From the NCBI GenBank assembly GCA_037178625.1, contig CM074127.1, positions 5,394,001-5,458,000 on the forward strand: a stretch of DNA of 64,000 bases. Reading direction: 5' to 3'. The notes beneath the pieces were generated by a model. That model ran no database searches. It was not told the DNA's origin and saw nothing but the letters and a program-made list of their open reading frames with translations. The translations under genes and the position numbers were made by a program. Source of the DNA: Skeletonema tropicum (Eukaryota > Bacillariophyta > Thalassiosirophyceae > Thalassiosirales > Thalassiosiraceae). Of this stretch, positions 57,320-64,000 are shown one piece after another (the stretch's first letter is position 1; the number at the start of each line of letters is the position of its first letter).

Positions 57320-58255
57320 CGAACATTGGCTCATCTGCTGTGGCTATTCCTGCCATCGGTAGCATATTGACGATATGATAGCCTTTGGTTACTTAGCAGA
57401 GGGATTCAGTCGCTGCTATGGCCCCCGTTGAGCCGTCGGCTCTTTGCGGAACAATAGAATCTTTGCTGTCGTTATTCCTGCCATCGGTAGCATACTGATG
57501 AAAGGATGACTTCTGGTTGATTCGGCTACTTAGCAGAGGGATTCAGTCGCTGCTATGGCCCCCGTTGAGCCGTCGGCTCTTTGCGGAACAATAGAATCTT
57601 TGCTGTCGTTATTCCTGCCATCGGTAGCATACTGATGAAAGGATGACTTCTGGTTGATTCGGCTACTTAGCAGAGGGATTCAGTCGCTGCTATGGCCCCC
57701 GTTGAGCCGTCGGCTCTTTGCGGAACAATAGAATCTTTGCTGTCGTTATTCCTGCCATCGGTAGCATACTGATGAAAGGATGACTTCTGGTTGATTCGGC
57801 TACTTAGCAGAGTGATTCAGTCGCTGCTATGGCCCCCGTTGAGCCGTCGGCTCTTTGCGGAACAATAGAATCTTTGCTGTCGTTATTCCTGCCATCGGTA
57901 GCATACTGATGAAAGGATGACTTCTGGTTGATTCGGCTACTTAGCAGAGGGATTCAGTCGCTGCTATGGCCCCCGTTGAGCCGTCGGCTCTTTGCGGAAC
58001 AATAGAATCTTTGCTGTCGTTATTCCTGCCATCGGTAGCATACTGATGAAAGGATGACTTCTGGTTGATTCGGCTACTTAGCAGAGTGATTCAGTCGCTG
58101 CTATGGCCCCCGTTGAGCCGTCGGCTCTTTGCGGAACAATAGAATCTTTGCTGTCGTTATTCCTGCCATCGGTAGCATACTGATGAAAGGATGACTTCTG
58201 GTTGATTCGGCTACTTAGCAGAGGAATTCAGTCACTGCTATGCCCCATTGAATCT
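57320..58255 (+). repeat. 137-bp tandem satellite, six full units plus diverged ends
   Basis: ACTTAGCAGAG begins at 57391, 57528, 57665, 57802, 57939, 58076 and 58213, exactly 137 bp apart. Units are virtually identical; the base after GAG is G, G, G, T, G, T, so the last four units look like a duplicated 274-bp dimer. A diverged half unit precedes the array (about 57335-57390) and a diverged start follows it (58213-58255). Each unit contains the stem GAGCCG/CGGCTC. It lies 250 bp upstream of the Gag start of the retrotransposon. Confidence 0.95.
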
Positions 58256-58507
58256 TCGACTGAGGGTTCTTTTCGGAAGCAGTTACGATCTCTCAAAGAG
58301 GCTCTACCTGAATTGAAAATTGTTCCGGTAACGGGAGACTCCCAGGTAGCCGATTTTCGTCAGTAGGATGAGTATCCGTGTCCACGTGGTAGTCAATGTT
58401 GAACTTCCAGGATTTTCTCAGAAGAGACGTCGTTAGCGATAAAATTTCTTGTTAGCGAAATCCATCTCAACCATTCTCCCTTTTCCTTTTCTCCTTCTAA
58501 TTTAGTC

Positions 58508-60722
58508 ATGATTCTGAACTGGAAGTTGTACACGGAAAGTCGCAAAGCGGCTACAAAAGAAAGCACAGTTGCTAACACCCTTGGTCTCCCTACGAAGAAC
58601 ATTCATAAGCTCATCGACGACGGGACCATCGCAGCGCTTACTTTCACGACTATGGGTGGAGACGTCAAGAATCTCTTCCGCCCACGTCACATGCCTTCTC
58701 AAGATGGTTCCGAGTCGTCGGTCGTCTTTGGCAACGCATTCAATCAACGTGGCCTTGTAGGCCCATTCAAAATCGACATCTCCCAAGGCCGTTTCTGTGG
58801 TGTTTTGAGTGAGGCTGACATGGAGGCTTTCGAACTCGATAAGCCTAATGCGATCCCAGCTCCCATCGTCGCGGCTAACAACCTCGGAGAAGGCAACTAC
58901 TACTTGGTCGCCGCCCCCAAGGCAATGCCAGGGCACTTCCAACAACAGTTCCCTGAGGGACAGTTATCGGAGGTCCAAGGTACTTTGGAAACAAATGGCA
59001 TTGCACTGTCAATCTGGATCGCTCTCCTCGCTTCAGTGGACTCCCAACCTAAAGTCGATAAGATCCGTGCGATCGTCGAGAATCCCACGATCCAGGCTGA
59101 TTTGGAGAACTTTATCGCTCATGGTAGTGCTCACGTTGATCTCACGGGTCCCAACTTAGTGGTAAACTGGGAAACACTCGAGTGTTACCCAGATCAGTTC
59201 AACGAGCTCAAGTCGGTATTTGCCTCTTCTACAGAATCTTCTGTAGCAGCTCCCGCGGCCCGTCAGGAACTTACAACAAGCAAAGATCGACACGAGCAGC
59301 TCACCGCAAACAAAGGTATGATCAAGTTGAAAATACCTATGGTTAGCGTAAGCATTAAGGATGGAAAGGTCGATGCGAGCACAGCCAAACGCCCGGTCAC
59401 TACTCTTGCGCTTGATGAGATTGAGAGAATGCCACCAAGTGGGATGAAGGAGGGCTTTTCTGATACCGTTCGGTGCTACCTAGCTGAAAATGCAAAATCC
59501 ATCAATCCTACCAATATTATGGACAACAGCTCGTTAAGCTACATCCCCCTTCCAATCTGCGACAATATCGTGAAGGGCAACTGGACTCAAGATCCTGTCA
59601 CGCAAGTTGATGTTGATTCACAATTGAATACCTTTTCAATGTTCACCTTTCGGGCTCAAAATCCTGACGACAAACTTGTCCAAACGTACTTGAATGAGGA
59701 AACATCGACCCGTGCCCAAAACAAGACTGATGGAGCAAGTTCCAAGAAACTTCGGGAACTTCTAGCTGCATTTGTCAATATGGACGACTCATTTGCATCG
59801 AAATGCTTGGTTAACTCACGTCACGCTATGGGTACATTGTTCGATTTCGAAACAATGGCAACTGAAGGAAATCGTGCTCTCTTTGACAACGTCGCAATTC
59901 AACTTATCTGTTGGTTTATGCTCCAATCGACGAACAAATTCCCCCAGTGGCGTGTCGATACTGGTGAAAAAATGGATCACCTTGGAGCACTGCTTTCCCA
60001 ATGGGGCGAGCTCTTTTTCGTGGCGTGTGGTAAACTCGCGAACTCACTCCACAACATATCTGTTTTCAGCGACCCCGATGGAGATGTGACTACGCTCGAC
60101 TTCTCTGCTATCGACGATTTCTTGAAAGATTTTGCTATCTTCAAAGACGATGTTACCAGCAAACAGCGTACAAGGAGTGCACATAATGCGATCCCTGCCC
60201 TCTTCCTCGCTGCGAACAAACAATCGAGACAGGATGACGATGCGTCCCCTCGCCAACCTAATCAAGAGCGCGAAGATCGCAATGTTCGTGACAACCATAC
60301 TTCACGACAATAGCGACCACCTCGCGACCAACATGATGGCTCTGGCAGCGGCAGCGGTCAAGGCACCCCCAAGAGGCAGAAGCCTTCTCCCTCGGGCAGT
60401 GGTTCTTCAGTTGGAATGTCCCCTGAGGAGAACGGAATCTTGTGCTTGCGTGAAGGTGTTTCTTTGAATGAAGGTTTTCCGAGTGGCTTTCCAGCCTGCA
60501 AAAAATTTGTGACTCGAGGTTTCATCTGTCTCTTTGGTGACAATTGTTCTGCGGCTCATTGGTCCAAGCTTGAAAAATTATCGACCCATAACAAGACACG
60601 TTGGATTGAGCACCTTCGTGCGAATCCAGTTGCATTCTTCAACCAGTGGAAGATCGGCAAGTTCTTGAAAAAAGACCCAGAGTTACAAGGTCTTATTGGG
60701 CCTCCCTCTTCACCTCCTCCTC
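58508..60722 (+). CDS. Gag-like protein of a DIRS/Ngaro-type retrotransposon, with one in-frame TAG
   Basis: The frame from ATG 58508 runs 601 codons to TAG at 60311-60313 and then continues in the same frame to TAA at 60728-60730. The first 600 residues have no named domain but show the mix of helical and charged segments expected of a nucleocapsid protein. The part after TAG has a Gly/Ser/Pro-rich linker and a Cys/His cluster (CKKFVTRGFICLFGDNC, then AAHW) like a CCCH nucleic-acid-binding finger, a usual Gag C-terminus. So the TAG lies between capsid-like and finger-like parts. The coding part shared with Pol ends at 60722, where an intron begins (see separate entry). If the intron is retained translation stops at 60730. 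The TAG may be a mutation or a readthrough signal. Confidence 0.75.
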
Positions 60723-60808
60723 GTGAGTAACCTTACAACATGGGTTGCAGGTTTTTCAATTGAATAGTATAATGGCTCACACTTTACTTTCTCTGACTTT
60801 TTCCTTAG
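60723..60808 (+). other. Spliceosomal intron joining Gag to Pol
   Basis: The donor C|GTGAGT at 60723 and the acceptor CTTTTTCCTTAG ending at 60808 (with CTGAC as likely branch site 20 nt upstream) bound 86 nt, the same size as the host-gene introns in this window. The Gag codon is split after its first base; the remaining two bases come from the exon at 60809, and translation continues exactly in the Pol frame. Removal also deletes the Gag stop TAA (60728-60730). Confidence 0.8.
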
Positions 60809-63660
60809 GAGTAGTCAGAGAGGCTGAAGCTGTGATGCCAAAACCGAGTAGACCCATTGCCTCACACGAGGATAATGGTCTTGGTTATAATAGTAGACGA
60901 TTCTTTTCTGCCCCACCAACTGCTGCTTCTAAGCCTATATCGCAACCATCTCGTTTACCGGCTATACCTCTACCCGCTCGAGCTGGGGCTTCTCATGCTA
61001 GTTTGCAGAACTCTCTGCCAGCCGAGGATGAACTTAATACTACCCCTGACAAGCTAATCCAAAACGCGAAGCATGCCAACAAGGTACTCGCTGAGTACAA
61101 CACGAAGTTTGGAGGAACTGACTGTACTCCAATCGTGACAACGTTGCAAGGTAAGAATCGTAAAAGAAAGCGAACAATTATGCCTCCTCGACTCACTGCA
61201 TCATACCGGGTGAAAGAATTGACTCTTGAATTGGTTATCCTTCCACTGCTTTCAAGCGGATTCCTCGACTTAGATGACTATGGAGTTATTGAGCAAGTCA
61301 ACAAGCGTCTTCAACGACTCGTGCCTAAGTACATTCACTGGTGTAGCATCGATACCCGTCCTCTTCAAGAGCCCCGGCTGGATTATGCCGCTCAGCAGAG
61401 GATTGATCCACACCGAGTTGATATGGCTTCTGCTCAATTCATCAAATTTGGTGGAGACCCAGATAAATTGGTTCGCTTCTGTTCTCATGAGCATACCCTT
61501 GCTCACTTGGATAGAGAAAGGATCTTGCAGAGGATCAAGGATCGTATTCCGAACGAGGATTACAAGCAAATTGAACGGATTCTGTACGAAGGTTGTCCTG
61601 CGGAGCTATCATTTGAAGAGGACAATCGATCTCGCTTACGTTCCTTCGAGAGAGGTAATCAGCTTACGTATCTTCGCAATCCTGCTAAGGTCTTAAAGGC
61701 GATGAACAAGGAGGATAAAAACTCTCATGTTATAGCTCTTGACGAGGATCTCGCTTACTTCTCTCCATACTGTCGCCATACTCCGCAAGGCGCCATCGAT
61801 AAGCCAGGGAAATCATTTCGGATTGTATGGGATGGATCTACGAAGCAGCGCTACGATGATGTCGTGTTGAATGACATAACACCGACAAATCAGGAGTCAC
61901 CTATTACCTTTGGTGACACAGAGCGTCTCTTTGATAAGGACATTTACGAATACCGGGTGTCCTACAAATTTATTTATTCAATCTATCTAGGATTCGAAGA
62001 TGTGACGTCATGCTTCAAATTTCCTCGGATTCACCCCAGTTTGAGCGGTGCCTTTGGTTTCTACGATAGCCATGGCCTATATCATCTAGCTACTTCAATG
62101 GTATTCGGCTCAACAGTCTCTGCCAACCAATGGGAGCCATTTCGGAGGACAATTGAGACATTATCTAAATCCTTCCAAGACGTAGACGGTTTGGTGGAAA
62201 AGCATCGACATTACTTGGATATGATTCAGTGGGAAGAAAATGTGCCAGCACCCTCGGTTATTGCAAAAGGATGTGTGATATGCCCGGGAGTCTTAAATAA
62301 GGACGGTAATCACGTCACAAGGCCTTCTCGTATGTACGTGGATGACGCTCTCTTAGCAGCTATTAGGCGTGCTTGGATGGAAAGAAAGCTAGCGGCGACA
62401 ATTGAAGCTATCTTCTGTGTGATGGGATATCCAGATGAATCTAGACGGCGCTGTCCCCTTTCTTTAGAAAAATGGGGAGAGATGAAGATCAGCCCCTATC
62501 AAACTCTGTTAGGATTGCACTATGATACAGTGAAGTTGACTAAAGGAACTACGCCAGAGTATCGAGCTGACCTCTTGGCGTACATCGAGGAGCACTGGCC
62601 AATTGTTCGTATAAGGTTTACTGCGCACGATATGCAAGTCCTCATCGGTAAACTGGCTCGCCTAGCAAAGGGCGCACGGTGGGTCTTCCACATTCTCTCC
62701 CATGCCTACGATCAGATAGCGCTTGCTCTAGCATCCAACTACAAAATGCTGCGCCGCCATTCTCCCCAGTTCAAAGCATTGATTAGTTGCATCAAGAACG
62801 AGCAGATGGGAAAATCCAAGTTATCACAGGATGCGGGACGTATTATATCCTTCGCCCTTAAAAAGGCAAGTCAGCTTGTCCACCGCTCGAGAAGTACATA
62901 TGTCATATCAGACCTACTTCGGGAGGACATCGAGTTCTTTCGTCAAGCTTTACGCGAAGACTCTGATATCCCATGGTCATCTCCACTAGCTCATGTCGTT
63001 CTTCGTACTCCACTTGATACACCCTTTGGAGATGCTTGCCTCACTGGATGCGGTGGCTATTGCACCGAGCTAAAATTTTGGTGGCACCTTGCATTTCCTC
63101 CAGAGATCGTTCATCGAACGCTCATCCATCTACGTGACGACTCCGCAGGAAACTTGATCTCCATCAATGCCTTGGAATTCGTTACAGTTATCCTCAATTA
63201 CTGTGCAACTCGTTCGATCATTTCTGAGAGTAATCTCTTCGCGGATGATCCATTCCCTGTTATCCTCTGTATGACGGATAATACTTCTGCATTGAATTGG
63301 GTCAATCATCGGTGTAAAGGTTCTTTGCTTGGCCGGGCTCTTGGTCGACTCTTTGTCGGTCTGCTTATGGATTCACCTCTTGGTATCAATGCAGCATGGA
63401 TCAATACGCACGATAACGAGGTTGCTGATGGTCTTTCACGCTACAAATCGTGTTCGGAAAACGTTGCTAACGGATATCCCACTTTTGATTATTCTCTGCT
63501 TAAACAGAAATACAAGAAGACACTCTCGGAGTGTCGACTTTGGTTACCGAGTTCACGACTGATCTCGCTCGTCTACACAGTATTAACCACCAGGCAAAGT
63601 CCGTCTCTAAAGGAGCTCAGGAGCTTCAAACCACAAGATCTAGGCAGGCTCACTACTTAG
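60809..63660 (+). CDS. Pol: reverse transcriptase and RNase H of the DIRS/Ngaro-type element
   Basis: After splicing the frame runs about 950 codons; an ATG at 60772 inside the intron could alternatively start an unspliced Pol. A Pro/Ser-rich linker is followed by a conserved-looking upstream region (about residues 130-300). The reverse transcriptase has a fingers region with FRIVWDGSTKQRYDD and the catalytic YVDD box (codons at 62335-62346). RNase H follows, with MTDNTSALNW and the later HDNEVADGLSR, the active-site Asp residues. There is no integrase or aspartic protease, as expected for the tyrosine-recombinase class. The frame is intact. It overlaps the recombinase frame by 130 bp, again as in that class. 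Confidence 0.88.
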
Positions 63661-64000
63661 CGTGGTGCAATCATCACAACGTCCTTGATCCAGTCGGCGC
63701 CGCTTCCTCTTATAAGACGTTACTTGGAATGTACTTGCAAAACGTGCGTCTCGGAAATAACTACAACAATAAGCAGACAGTTCGTTCTGCAACTCTCAGA
63801 GGATACGGCGAGGCAGTAAATCAGCTCTTCTTCTTCCGGGGCATGCCTCTGCCTTAGGTTCCAGACGATAAATACAATGATAGCACTGCTGCCATAGCGA
63901 CTCTCGCTGATGAAGAAAGTGTTGCGCTCCAGCGGGAGCCTCTCACAGATGCCATAGCAGCAGAAGCTATTAGTCTAGGGCAGCAAGCAGGTCAAGACTC
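63531..64000 (+). CDS. Tyrosine recombinase (partial, runs off window; one in-frame TAG)
   Basis: The frame overlaps the end of Pol in another phase. An N-terminal helical core-binding-like domain (SKGAQELQTTRSRQAHYLAW and a later TLRGYGEAVNQLFF) is followed by TAG at 63855-63857. The same frame then stays open to the window end, with LADEESVALQREPLTDA, which resembles the linker into the catalytic domain in related elements. The catalytic Arg-His-Arg-Tyr residues would lie beyond 64000. The start is unclear: a stop lies upstream near 63499 and the first ATG is well inside, so frameshifting or a spliced start is possible. TAG could be CAG altered by one transition. Confidence 0.65.

Noticed and set aside
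57320..58255. CRISPR-like array
   Set aside because: The repeats abut directly with no unique spacers and the unit is 137 bp in a eukaryotic context; it is a satellite.
60745..60808. Taking the first 21 codons before 60809 as the Pol N-terminus
   Set aside because: This stretch lies inside a consensus intron. The start would be a TTG, or an ATG at 60772 only nine codons before the acceptor region, and the spliced join fits the Pol frame exactly.
2856..63857. Reassigned stop codons (TAA/TAG read as glutamine) to explain four single in-frame stops
   Set aside because: Pol alpha, the RAP gene, the ATPase and the glycosyltransferase-like gene all end naturally at TAA or TAG and contain no internal TAA/TAG in long coding stretches. 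A reassigned code would show many.

Overview
This window is nuclear DNA from a microbial eukaryote, most likely a diatom or close stramenopile relative (inferred, not proven). The evidence is short spliceosomal introns (77-110 nt, mostly GTGAGT or GTAAGT to CAG/TAG), a split DNA polymerase alpha gene, an OPR/RAP-type organellar RNA-binding protein, a large pseudokinase/AAA-type ATPase gene and a tyrosine-recombinase retrotransposon. No operons, Shine-Dalgarno sites, rRNAs, tRNAs or CRISPR arrays were recognised.

Layout. 1-15.3 kb is a repeat-rich patchwork: a 0.79 kb segmental duplication (1-787 and 14516-15300), several copies of a module carrying the start of what looks like an ARF-GEF gene, an inverted fragment of the AAA gene found at 16.5 kb, an IQ-motif gene with one in-frame stop (2.9-4.3 kb), a decayed glutamine amidotransferase gene interrupted by an insertion with a 13-bp target-site duplication (7.1-8.7 kb), and nested inverted-repeat elements (9.5-10.7 kb). 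15.6-16.3 kb is a foldback element directly upstream of the 8-exon AAA gene (16.5-21.5 kb). 22.0-23.2 kb is a membrane-protein gene with one in-frame stop. 26.4-29.2 kb is an intact RS-rich OPR/RAP gene. 31.3-31.9 kb is a small unknown gene. 32.5-33.1 kb is another inverted-repeat element. 33.1-35.8 kb is a young non-autonomous LTR retrotransposon with two identical 121-bp LTRs. 38.7-40.6 kb is a TA-flanked terminal-inverted-repeat transposon whose only gene encodes a helix-turn-helix protein. 41-45 kb is gene-poor and rich in duplications. 45.5-50.9 kb is DNA polymerase alpha (3 exons), followed by a type II membrane glycosyltransferase-like gene (52.0-53.3 kb). 53.7 and 56.0 kb hold two small inverted-repeat elements. 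From about 57.3 kb to the window end lies a 137-bp satellite followed by a DIRS/Ngaro-type retrotransposon (Gag, RT/RNase H, tyrosine recombinase) that runs off the edge.

The most striking observation is in this last element. The Gag and Pol frames are joined by a textbook 86-nt spliceosomal intron (60723-60808). Splicing removes the Gag stop codon and changes frame exactly into Pol; retention would give Gag alone. Other points of interest are the TIR element carrying only a DNA-binding protein, four reading frames continuous except for a single TAG/TAA, the predicted catalytically dead kinase domain in front of the ATPase, and a three-repeat super-duplication in the RAP protein. Host genes appear functionally unrelated to each other; the window is best read as housekeeping genes separated by mobile DNA.
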